The notes under the pieces: model-generated
Database searches by the model: none
Told to the model about the DNA's origin: nothing
Seen by the model: only the letters and a program-made list of their open reading frames with translations
Source of the DNA: CAVRIA01 sp963721115
Lineage (GTDB): Bacteria; Desulfobacterota; Binatia; HRBIN30; CADEER01
Length of the DNA: 64,000 nt
Reading direction: 5' to 3'
Assembly: GCA_963721115.1 (NCBI GenBank)
Contig: CAVRIA010000004.1
Location: 1,116,001-1,180,000 of the forward strand
Position numbers and translations under genes: made by a program
Shown: positions 45,020 through 52,408 of the stretch, one piece after another
Layout: every line of letters begins with the position of its first letter
Position numbering within the stretch: the first letter of the stretch is position 1

Positions 45020-46465
45020 TCAGTGCGCCGCGGCGGGGTCGATTCCGAGCACGGCGCAGAAGGCGTCGAGCAGCACGGGGACGTCGGCCTCCTTGCCGGC
45101 TTCCACGTAGACGCGAATGATCGGCTCGGTGCCCGAGGCGCGGGCCAGCGCCCAGCTGCCGTCTTCGAGCAGGAACTTCTTGCCGTCGATGGTCACCGTT
45201 CCCGTGATGCGGCGGCCGGCGAGCTCGGTTCCGACCCGCGCCAGGCGCTCCTCGAGGGCGGCCTTGCCGCCGGACCACGCGAAGTCGCGCCGCTCCGGAT
45301 ACAGGGCGCCGACCTTGGCGAAGAGCTCGTCGAGCATGTCGCGCAGGCTCTTGCCGCGCCGCGCCACCATCTCGGCCACCAGCAGGCAGGCGAGGATTCC
45401 GTCCTTGTCCGGCACGTGTCCGCCGATGGCGAGCCCGCCGCTCTCCTCGGCGGCCATGACGATCTCTCCGCGGATGAGCAGATCGCCCAGGTACTTGAAG
45501 CCGACCGGGGTCTCGATCACGCCGAGGCCGTGCGCCCGGGCGGCGGCGTCGAACAGGTGCGTCGTCGCGACGCTGCGTCCGACGTTGCCCTTCCAGCTCC
45601 GCGTCTCGGCCAGGTAGCCGACCAGCAGCGCCAGGATCTGATTGGCGCTGAAGTAGGTGCCGTCGCGATCGACGACGCCGAAACGGTCGGCGTCGCAGTC
45701 GGTCGCCAGGCCGAGGACGGCTTCCTCGCGGCGCACGCGATCGACCAGCGGCGCCAGCGACTCGCCTTCCGGCTCGGGACGGCCGCCGCCGAAATACGGG
45801 TCGCGGTGCGCGTGCTGCACCGTCACCTCGACCCCGGCGGCGCGCAACATGTCGTCGAGGTAGCCGGCGCTGGTGCCGTACAGCGGGTCGACGACGACCG
45901 CCAGACGGGCGGCGCGGATCGCCTCGAGATCGACGAGGCGCCGCAACTGCTCGCGGTAGGCGCTGCCGAGGTCCTCCTCGCGCACCAGGGAGCCCCACTG
46001 CTCGGCGCTGGCGCGGCGCACCGAGGCGGCGCTCTGCAGCAGCGCGTTCGCCTTCTTCTCGATCGCCGCGGTGGTCTCCGGCAGCGCCGGGCCGGCGGAG
46101 GCGGGGCTGAGCTTCAATCCGTTCCACGGATACGGGTTGTGGCTGGCGGTGACGTTGATCGCGGCGGCGGCCTTGCGGTGCAGGATCTCCCAGGCCACGG
46201 CGGGCGTGGGCAGCGGCTGCCGGGCGCGGATCACCGACAGGCCGTTGCCCGCCAGCACCTCGGCCACGGCGCGGCTGAACTCGTCGCCGAGGAAGCGCGT
46301 ATCGCAGGCGACGATGACCGGCGCCGCGGCGCCGGCGCTCTGCTCGTTCAAGTAGTCGGCGATGGCTTGCGTCACGACGCGCACGTTCGGAAAAGTGAAG
46401 TCCTCCGCCAGCAGGCCGCGCCAACCCGAGGTCCCAAAGCTGATCGCTTGCATCCCGTTTCCCAT
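45020..46465 (-). CDS. Phosphoglucomutase/phosphomannomutase family (alpha-D-phosphohexomutase)
   Basis: This enzyme interconverts hexose 1- and 6-phosphates, feeding nucleotide-sugar synthesis. Four-domain layout: FGTSGWRGLLAEDFT, active-site phosphoserine in NVTASHNPYPWNGLK, metal loop DCDADRFGVVD, sugar loop in AAEESGGLAI, and phosphate-binding RASGTEPIIRVY. It has 481 residues. The start may be ATG 46465 or 46453; the 12 bp difference is unresolved. The C-terminus ends 6 bp from the hairpin cluster. It would supply glucose-1-P or mannose-1-P. Confidence 0.92.
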   Translation of the reverse strand: MGNGMQAISFGTSGWRGLLAEDFTFPNVRVVTQAIADYLNEQSAGAAAPVIVACDTRFLGDEFSRAVAEVLAGNGLSVIRARQPLPTPAVAWEILHRKAAAAINVTASHNPYPWNGLKLSPASAGPALPETTAAIEKKANALLQSAASVRRASAEQWGSLVREEDLGSAYREQLRRLVDLEAIRAARLAVVVDPLYGTSAGYLDDMLRAAGVEVTVQHAHRDPYFGGGRPEPEGESLAPLVDRVRREEAVLGLATDCDADRFGVVDRDGTYFSANQILALLVGYLAETRSWKGNVGRSVATTHLFDAAARAHGLGVIETPVGFKYLGDLLIRGEIVMAAEESGGLAIGGHVPDKDGILACLLVAEMVARRGKSLRDMLDELFAKVGALYPERRDFAWSGGKAALEERLARVGTELAGRRITGTVTIDGKKFLLEDGSWALARASGTEPIIRVYVEAGKEADVPVLLDAFCAVLGIDPAAAH

Positions 46466-46605
46466 ACCAGCGCCGGCGCCAATTGCCAGGGGGCGAAGGC
46501 TTGGCGCCGGAAGGTTGTTCGTTGTTGAGTTGTTGGGTTGTTGGTTCTCGGAGACAGACCGGCTGAGACTCACCTGGCTGCGTCCGGGCCCGCAGGCAAA
46601 GGATG

Positions 46606-46677
46606 GTGCGCGCTCCGCGCGATCTTCTGGATCCATCCTCAGCCTCAGCCTCAGCCTCAGCCTGAGCCTCAGCCTGC
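46606..46677 (+). repeat. Dispersed repeat followed by CTCAGC hexanucleotide tandem array
   Basis: gtgcgcgctccgcgcgatctt followed by ggatccatcctcagcc resembles the reverse complement of 63956-64000. A tandem of CTCAGC units, with one variant, runs at about 46637-46677. A related CAACAACCT-type tract is at 46513-46544. The 46466-46759 gap has no gene. Confidence 0.6.
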
Positions 46678-46759
46678 TCCCAAACAGGAAGCCTCGGGGT
46701 CAGCTTGACCGCGGGCGCGCGGCGGATAAGATGCGCGGGCGCGCGCGGCGAGGAAAGGC

Positions 46760-47266
46760 ATGGGTCTTCTACTTCACTGGTTGATGCTCTTCGGTTTCTG
46801 GTTGGTGCTGTCCGGCTTCTTCGACGCGTTTCACGTGACCGCGGGGCTGGTGTGCACGGCGGCGGTGGCGTTGCTGTCCCGCCCGCTGCAGATGGTCGAT
46901 CTCACGCAAGGCCGCTCCCTTCACCTCGGAGCGGCCCCCAACCACCGACTGTTCGTGTACGCGTGGTGGCTCCTGCGCGAGATCGCCGTGGCGAACTGGC
47001 AGGTGGTCAAGGTCGTGCTGCATCCCGACCTGCCGATCGATCCGGCTCTGGTGCGCTTCCACACCCAGCTGGCGACCGATCTCGGTGTGACGATCTTTGC
47101 CAACTCGATCACGCTGACGCCGGGGACGATCACGATCCAGGTCGACGACGGGGAGTTCGTCATCCACGCGCTGGTCGGGGGCGAGCCTGTGGTCAGCGGC
47201 CTGAGCAGCATCCAGGGGCAGATCGTCGACAGCCTGCGGCGCGTCGAGCCGGCGGAGGCGGCGTGA
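46760..47266 (+). CDS. mrpE: Mrp/Mnh Na+/H+ antiporter subunit E
   Basis: MrpE is a small inner-membrane subunit of multi-subunit cation/proton antiporters. The 168-residue protein has N-terminal membrane helices (LLLHWLMLFGFWLVLSGFFD and AGLVCTAAVALLS), WWLLREIAVANWQVVKVVL, and the family block FANSITLTPGTITIQVDDGE near the C-terminus. ATG 46760 opens an 11-gene cluster, and its stop overlaps mrpF by 4 bp. Confidence 0.92.
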   Translation: MGLLLHWLMLFGFWLVLSGFFDAFHVTAGLVCTAAVALLSRPLQMVDLTQGRSLHLGAAPNHRLFVYAWWLLREIAVANWQVVKVVLHPDLPIDPALVRFHTQLATDLGVTIFANSITLTPGTITIQVDDGEFVIHALVGGEPVVSGLSSIQGQIVDSLRRVEPAEAA

Positions 47267-47529
47267 TCGCCTTCGTCGCCGTCATGTGCGTGTTCCTCGG
47301 CGCGGCGATCATCGCCACGCTGTGGGCCGTGGTGATGCGGCCGAACGTCTTCGACCGCATCATCGGAATCGGTGCCGTCGGCACCCACACCACCGTGCTC
47401 CTCGCCTTCACCGGCGTGCTCTTCCGCCGCCTCGACGCCTTCGTCGACATCGCCCTGACCTACGCCCTGCTCAACTTCATCGTCACCCTGGCGGTGGCCA
47501 AGTACATCACCACCCGGAAGGCGGCGTGA
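47263..47529 (+). CDS. mrpF: Mrp antiporter subunit F
   Basis: An 88-residue membrane subunit with three helices: VAVMCVFLGAAIIATLWAVV, NVFDRIIGIGAVGTHTTVLL and FVDIALTYALLNFIVTLAVA. RGPxxFDRI-like and DIALTYALLNFI are MrpF signatures. The GTG at 47263 overlaps the mrpE stop (GTGA). A longer frame starting in mrpE is rejected. Confidence 0.9.
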   Translation: MIAFVAVMCVFLGAAIIATLWAVVMRPNVFDRIIGIGAVGTHTTVLLAFTGVLFRRLDAFVDIALTYALLNFIVTLAVAKYITTRKAA

Positions 47530-47832
47530 ATGGCGGTCCTCGGCGCGATCCTGATCGCCAGCGGCGTCTTCTTCCTGATCGCCGGCACCATCGGCTATCT
47601 GCGCCTGCCGGACTTCTTCACCCGCATGCACGCCATCGGCAAGTCCGACACCCTCGGCGCTCTGCTCTCCCTGCTCGGCGTCGCCTGTCTCGCCGGCTGG
47701 TCGCTCCTCGCCCTGAAGTTCGTCATCGTGGCGCTGTTCATCTTCCTCGCCAACCCCACCGCGACGCACGCGATCGCGCGCGCCGGGCTGCTCTCCGGGC
47801 TCGTGCCCTGGACCCGCAAGGACGGTGAATGA
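47530..47832 (+). CDS. mrpG: Mrp antiporter subunit G
   Basis: The 100-residue membrane protein begins VLGAILIASGVFFLIAGTIG, then has the MrpG signature LRLPDFFTRMHAIGKSDTLG and LVALKFVI-like helix 3 ending NPTATHAIARAG. ATG 47530 directly abuts the mrpF stop. Its stop overlaps the next gene by 4 bp. Confidence 0.92.
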   Translation: MAVLGAILIASGVFFLIAGTIGYLRLPDFFTRMHAIGKSDTLGALLSLLGVACLAGWSLLALKFVIVALFIFLANPTATHAIARAGLLSGLVPWTRKDGE

Positions 47833-48074
47833 CCACGCCGCTCGAGCTCCTCCTCTTCCCGCTGCTGATCGTGCTGGCCCTCGCCGCTCTGCAGGTGCGC
47901 GACCTGCTGGCGGCGGTGTTTCTGCTCGGCGGCTACTCCTTTCTGAGCGCGCTGATCATGGCGCAGATGGGAGCGGTCGACGTCGGGTTCACCGAGGCCG
48001 CGGTGGGCGCCGGCATCACCGGCGTCTTCTTCCTCATGGCCATCGTGCGCACGACGCGGAGGACGGAAGATTGA
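47829..48074 (+). CDS. MbhD-like subunit (DUF4040; MrpA C-terminal module I)
   Basis: An 81-residue, three-helix protein: LLLFPLLIVLALAALQVRDL, AVFLLGGYSFLSALIMAQMG and the signature DVGFTEAAVGAGITGVFFLM. The same module is fused to the end of bacterial MrpA but is separate in archaeal-type Mbh/Mrp clusters. Here it is split. The ATG overlaps mrpG, and its stop overlaps the TTG of the next gene. Confidence 0.85.
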   Translation: MTTPLELLLFPLLIVLALAALQVRDLLAAVFLLGGYSFLSALIMAQMGAVDVGFTEAAVGAGITGVFFLMAIVRTTRRTED

Positions 48075-48343
48075 AGACCTGGACCCTCCTCACTCTGCTC
48101 GCGTTCGGGGCGATCGTGCTGGCCGCGACGCAGACGCTGCCGCCGCTGCGGCGGGTCGACAACCCGATCAGCCGCCACGTCGAGCCGTACTACGTCGAGA
48201 ACGCGGAGGCGCAGACGGGCACGCCGAACCTCGTCACGGCCATCCTCGCCGACTACCGTGGCTACGACACCTTCGGGGAGACCACGGTGATCTTCGCCGC
48301 CGGGCTGTCGTGCGTTCTCCTGCTGAGGCGCTTTCGCGAATGA
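48071..48343 (+). CDS. MbhE-like subunit (MrpA C-terminal module II)
   Basis: The 90-residue protein begins at TTG 48071, which overlaps the stop of the previous gene. It has a membrane helix, ISRHVEPYYVENAEAQTGTP, and the signature LADYRGYDTFGETTVIFAAG, equivalent to the DFRGFDTxGE end of MrpA. It ends in a helix and RRFRE. The next ATG overlaps its stop by 4 bp. Together with the DUF4040 gene it forms a split MrpA tail. Confidence 0.85.
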   Translation: MKTWTLLTLLAFGAIVLAATQTLPPLRRVDNPISRHVEPYYVENAEAQTGTPNLVTAILADYRGYDTFGETTVIFAAGLSCVLLLRRFRE

Positions 48344-48829
48344 TCGATCCCTACGACAGCGTGGTCGTGAGCACGACGTGCCGGGTGCTGATCCCGTTCG
48401 CCCAAGTGTTCGCGCTGTACGTCCTGTTTCACGGACACGAGAGCCCCGGCGGAGGGTTCCAGGGGGGCGCGATTCTCGGCGCGACGATCATCCTCGCCCG
48501 CTTCACGACGCCGCGCTCCGTCAGCTCGCGCTACCTGCCCGGCGAGTGGGCCATCCGGGCCGGGGCGCTGGGCGTTTTGATCTACGGACTGGTGGGCCTG
48601 CTGCCGGTGTTGTTCGGCGGCACGTTCCTCGACTACGGCCGCATCCCGGTGCCGTGGCTGGCGACCGCCCAGATCCGGGCCTACGGCATTCTCGGGGTCG
48701 AGATCGGGGTGGCGGTCGGCGTCGCCGGCGTGATGGTGTCGATCTTCGACGACCTGGCGCCGAACCCGGCGCCCTCCGTTCCACCAGCCGGTCTCCCCCG
48801 GCGAGGCCGAGGCGGGGGAGAGGGCCTGA
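48340..48829 (+). CDS. mrpB: Mrp antiporter subunit B (C-terminus disrupted by a hairpin element)
   Basis: MrpB signature: LIPFAQVFALYVLFHGHESP, GGGFQGGAILGATIILARFT, then three more helices to VAGVMVSIFDDLAPNPAP. The recognisable protein ends near 48775. After it, a hairpin element (TCTCCCCC-N14-GGGGGAGA at 48792-48821) removes the normal stop. As written, this frame has no stop until 50730, so it reads through mrpC and into mrpD. A one-base indel in the element would give TGA at 48827-48829, which I take as the end. Confidence 0.8.
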
Positions 48830-48838
48830 GGGCGGCCC

Positions 48839-49213
48839 ATGCACGGACTGATCGACGCCCTCCTGTCGCGCTACGAGTACTGGATGACCACGGTGCTCCT
48901 GCTGATCGGGTTCCACTCCATGATCACCAAGCGCAACCTGGTGAAGAAGCTGATCGGGCTGAACGTGCTGCAGAGCGCGATCATCCTCTTCTTCATCTCC
49001 CTGAGCCTCAAGCCGGGCGGCTCGGTGCCCATCCTGCCGCACCATGCCGAGGCCGGCCGGCAGATCTACATGAGCCCGCTGCCGCACGTCCTCATGCTGA
49101 CCGCGATCGTGGTCATGGTCAGTACCTCGGGGGTGGCCTTTGCGCTGGTGATCCGCATCTTCCGCCGCTACGGCACGCTCGACGAATCGCAACTCCTCGG
49201 ACCGCCGCCTTGA
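48839..49213 (+). CDS. mrpC: Mrp antiporter subunit C (NuoK-like)
   Basis: A 124-residue NuoK/MnhC homologue with three helices: YEYWMTTVLLLIGFHSMITK, NLVKKLIGLNVLQSAIILFF and PLPHVLMLTAIVVMVSTSGV. A Lys/Glu-rich loop and IRIFRRYGTLDE follow. The stop (TGA at 49211) overlaps the TTG of mrpD. It is intact. Confidence 0.9.
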   Translation: MHGLIDALLSRYEYWMTTVLLLIGFHSMITKRNLVKKLIGLNVLQSAIILFFISLSLKPGGSVPILPHHAEAGRQIYMSPLPHVLMLTAIVVMVSTSGVAFALVIRIFRRYGTLDESQLLGPPP

Positions 49214-50730
49214 CCAACTCCATCGCGCCTCTCCTCATCGTCCTGCCGCCGCTGCTCGGCGCGCTGTTCGTCGTGATCTTCGCCCTGCACGCGCCGCGGC
49301 GGGCGCGGGCGATCGTGCTGCTGGCGGCCGGCCTCTCGCTCGTCGCCGCGGTCGACGCCCTGTGGCGCTGCGCGCACGGCGTGATCCTGCAGTACGACTT
49401 CGGCGGCTGGATGCCGCCCTACGGCATCGTCTATCGGATCGACGGTCTGAGCGCCGTGATGGCGGTCCTGATCGCGTTCGTCGCCGTCTCGGTCCTGCTC
49501 TACGCCGGTCCGAGCGTGCGGGCGGAGCTGCCGGAGGAGCAGCCGACCTTTCTGGCGACTGCCTCTCTGCTGGTGGCGGCGCTGCTCGGCATGGTCGTCA
49601 CCGGAGACCTGTTCAACCTGTACGTCTTTCTGGAGATCGCCTCCATCACCGCCTACACGCTGATCGCGGCGGGCGGCGGCGCCGCCGCCCTGGCGAGCTT
49701 CCGCTACCTGCTGATCGGCACCATCGGCGCCTCCTTCTACCTGCTCGGCCTCGCCTACCTGTTCGCCATGACGGGCACTCTGAACATGGCCGACATGGCG
49801 ACGCGCCTGCCGGCGCTCGGCGATCCGGCGGCGCTGCGCGTGGCGCTGGCGTTCATCGTCACCGGCCTGGCCATGAAGATGGCGCTGTTCCCGATGCACG
49901 CGTGGCTGCCGGACGCGTACACCTATGCTCCCTCCGCGGCGACGGCGCTGATCGCGGCGGTGATGACCAAGGTGGGGGCGTACGCGTTGCTGCGGGTCCT
50001 GTACGGCGTGCTGTGGCCGGCGGTCGGGCCGCTGCACCTGCCGCTGACGCCGCTGATCGGCTGGACCGCCTGCGCGGCCATCGTCGCCGGCTCGGCGATG
50101 GCGCTGGCGCAGACCGACCTGAAGCGGCTGCTCGCCTACTCGAGCGTCAGCCACGTCGGCTACCTCGCCCTCGGCCTGGCGCTGGGCAACCGCTACGGCC
50201 TGCTGGGCACCATGCTGCACATCGTCGGTCACGGCCTGAGCAAGGGGTGCCTCTTCCTGATCGCCGGCGCCGTCGCCTACCGGCACGGCGGGCGGGCGCT
50301 GCCGGCGTGGCGCGGCCTGTCGCGCAGCATGCCGTTCACCATGGGGGCGTTCGCGGTGGCGGCGCTGTCGATGATCGGCGTGCCGCCCACCATCGGCTTC
50401 TTCAGCAAGCTGTACCTCATTCTCGGCTCTCTGCAGGCGGGACAGGTGGGCTTCGCGGTCGTCCTCGTGGTCAGCAGTCTGCTGAACGCGTGGTACTTCT
50501 TTCGCGTCCTGGAAGCGGTCTACTTCGGGGCTCCCGAGGTGGAGCGAAAGGGGCCGGCCGGGCGCGAGCTGCCCGGCGCGATGCTGGCGCCCATCCTCGG
50601 CATGGCCGCGGCCGTGCTCCTGGTCGGCGTGCTCACCTACCCACTGGTACAGCACGTGCTCGACGGGGCGCTGAACGGGTTGCCCGGCGCCCCACCGCAA
50701 TTGACGGAGCTGTTGCATGGAAGCCGTTGA
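49210..50730 (+). CDS. mrpD: Large antiporter-like subunit (MrpD/NuoN type)
   Basis: A proton/cation-translocating subunit of 506 residues and about 14 helices. Key blocks are LFNLYVFLEIASITAYTLIA, MKMALFPMHAWLPDAYTYAP, LKRLLAYSSVSHVGYLALGL and IGVPPTIGFFSKLYLILGSL, with conserved Glu, Lys and His residues in antiporter helices. Start TTG 49210 overlaps mrpC. It is the first of three such proteins in the cluster. Cation specificity is unknown. Confidence 0.9.
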   Translation: MTNSIAPLLIVLPPLLGALFVVIFALHAPRRARAIVLLAAGLSLVAAVDALWRCAHGVILQYDFGGWMPPYGIVYRIDGLSAVMAVLIAFVAVSVLLYAGPSVRAELPEEQPTFLATASLLVAALLGMVVTGDLFNLYVFLEIASITAYTLIAAGGGAAALASFRYLLIGTIGASFYLLGLAYLFAMTGTLNMADMATRLPALGDPAALRVALAFIVTGLAMKMALFPMHAWLPDAYTYAPSAATALIAAVMTKVGAYALLRVLYGVLWPAVGPLHLPLTPLIGWTACAAIVAGSAMALAQTDLKRLLAYSSVSHVGYLALGLALGNRYGLLGTMLHIVGHGLSKGCLFLIAGAVAYRHGGRALPAWRGLSRSMPFTMGAFAVAALSMIGVPPTIGFFSKLYLILGSLQAGQVGFAVVLVVSSLLNAWYFFRVLEAVYFGAPEVERKGPAGRELPGAMLAPILGMAAAVLLVGVLTYPLVQHVLDGALNGLPGAPPQLTELLHGSR

Positions 50731-52195
50731 GTCGCTGCGGCCGCTGCTCGCGGTGGGCGTGTCGGCGCTGGCGGCGCTGCTGATTCTGCGGCTCGACGAG
50801 CGTCCCAACCTGCGCGAGACGTGCACCTTGCTCGCCGCGCTGGTGAAGGTGGGGCTCGTCGCGTCGATGCTGCCGGCGGCGCTGCGCGGCGCGCCGCTGC
50901 AGACGACTCTGTTCACCATCATCCCCGGGGTTCCGTTGCAGCTGCGGGCGGACGCCTACGGCACCGCCTTCGCCATCATCGCCTCGTCGCTGTGGCTGCT
51001 CACCTCGATCTACTCGATCGGCTACATGCGCGCCCTCGAGGAGCACGCCCAGACCCGGTACTTCGCCTGCTTCGCGCTCTCTCTGTCGGCGACCATCGGC
51101 GTGGCGCTGGCGGCCAACATCCTGACCCTCTACGTCTTCTACGAGATCCTCACCTTTGCCACGTATCCGCTGGTCGTCCACAAGGAGAGCGAGGAGGCCA
51201 TCGAAGCGGGCCGCAAGTACCTCGTCTACACGCTCGGAGCCGGGGTCGGCATCCTGGTGGCGGCGGCCGGTATCTACCAGATCACGGGAACCCTCGACCT
51301 GCGCGCCGGCGGTATCGTCGGTCTCGCGCAAGCCGGGCCGTGGACCTTGCAGCTTCTCTTCTGGACGTTGATCGCCGGGTTCGGGGTCAAGGCGGCGCTG
51401 GTGCCGCTGCACGGCTGGCTGCCGACCGCCATGATCGCGCCGACGCCGGTGAGCGCGCTGCTGCACGCGGTGGCGGTGGTCAAGTCCGGCGTCTTCGGCT
51501 GCGTGCGCGTCGTGCTCTTCGTCTTCGGCCCGCTCTTGCTGGCGCGCATGGGAGCGGCCGACGCGCTCGCTTACCTCGCGGCGGTGACGATCCTGTTCGG
51601 CTCGGTGCTCGCCCTGGCGCAGGACAACCTGAAGCGCCGGCTCGCGTACTCCACGATCAGCCAGCTCTCGTACATCGTCCTCGGGGCCTGTCTGCTGACG
51701 CCGGACGGTATGGTCGGGTCGGTTCTCCACCTCGCCAACCACGCCCTGCTGAAGATCACGCTGTTCTTCTGCGCCGGGGCGATCTACGTCAGCACCGGCT
51801 GCGAGGGGGTGAGCGAGCTGGCGGGGATCGGACGCCGCATGCCGTGGACGATGTCCGCCTTTGCGGTCGGGGCCCTCGGCCTGGCCGGCGTTCCGCCTCT
51901 GAACGGCTTCGTCAGCAAGTGGTATCTCTGCCTCGGCAGCCTGGAAGCCCGGCATGCCGGCCTGGCGGCCATCCTCATCATCAGCGGTCTGCTGAACATC
52001 GCGTACTTCTTCCCCATCGTCTACGCGGCCTTCTTTCAGCCGTCCGACGCGTTTCCGCGCCGCGAGGAGGCGCCGCTGACGCTCCTGGTGCCGCTGCTGC
52101 TCACCGCCGCCGCCTCGCTGGTGCTCGGGATCTGGCCGAACGCGGGCGCCCAGCTGTGGCAGCTGGCGCACGGCGTGGCGGGGGCGGCTCCATGA
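50717..52195 (+). CDS. Second large antiporter-like subunit (NuoL/M, MrpD type)
   Basis: The 492-residue membrane protein contains LYVFYEILTFATYPLVVHKE, AALVPLHGWLPTAMIAPTPV, LKRRLAYSTISQLSYIVLGA and VPPLNGFVSKWYLCLGSLEA. ATG 50717 overlaps the mrpD end by 14 bp. It lacks the MrpA C-terminal modules, which are encoded separately upstream, so it may play the MrpA/NuoL role. It is intact. Confidence 0.88.
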   Translation: MEAVESLRPLLAVGVSALAALLILRLDERPNLRETCTLLAALVKVGLVASMLPAALRGAPLQTTLFTIIPGVPLQLRADAYGTAFAIIASSLWLLTSIYSIGYMRALEEHAQTRYFACFALSLSATIGVALAANILTLYVFYEILTFATYPLVVHKESEEAIEAGRKYLVYTLGAGVGILVAAAGIYQITGTLDLRAGGIVGLAQAGPWTLQLLFWTLIAGFGVKAALVPLHGWLPTAMIAPTPVSALLHAVAVVKSGVFGCVRVVLFVFGPLLLARMGAADALAYLAAVTILFGSVLALAQDNLKRRLAYSTISQLSYIVLGACLLTPDGMVGSVLHLANHALLKITLFFCAGAIYVSTGCEGVSELAGIGRRMPWTMSAFAVGALGLAGVPPLNGFVSKWYLCLGSLEARHAGLAAILIISGLLNIAYFFPIVYAAFFQPSDAFPRREEAPLTLLVPLLLTAAASLVLGIWPNAGAQLWQLAHGVAGAAP

Positions 52196-52404
52196 CCGGC
52201 GTGCGCTGGGTCGACGGCCTGCTGGTCGTCCTGCTGGTGCTCGCCGCGGCGCTGGGTCGGCCGCAGCATCCGCATTTCTGGTGGGACTACATCCCCGCCC
52301 TGGGGGCGTTGATCGGCCTCGCCGGCGCCTGGCTGCTGGTGTGGCTGGCCAAGTCGGTGCTGGCGCCGCGCCTCGAGCGGCGCCAGGACTACTACGACGG
52401 GTGA
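52192..52404 (+). CDS. Small membrane protein within the antiporter cluster
   Basis: The 70-residue protein has two hydrophobic helices (VDGLLVVLLVLAAALGRP and YIPALGALIGLAGAWLLVWL) and a charged end (RLERRQDYYDG). The ATG overlaps the preceding stop, and the next gene starts 4 bp later. It may be an accessory subunit like those in Mbh/Mbs-type complexes. No family is recognised; position is the main clue. Confidence 0.7.
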   Translation: MTGVRWVDGLLVVLLVLAAALGRPQHPHFWWDYIPALGALIGLAGAWLLVWLAKSVLAPRLERRQDYYDG

Positions 52405-52408
52405 GCGA

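Noticed and set aside
48310..50730. An 806-residue open frame spanning mrpB to mrpD
   Set aside because: Its middle 120 residues are the out-of-frame shadow of intact mrpC; only the ends are family-like.
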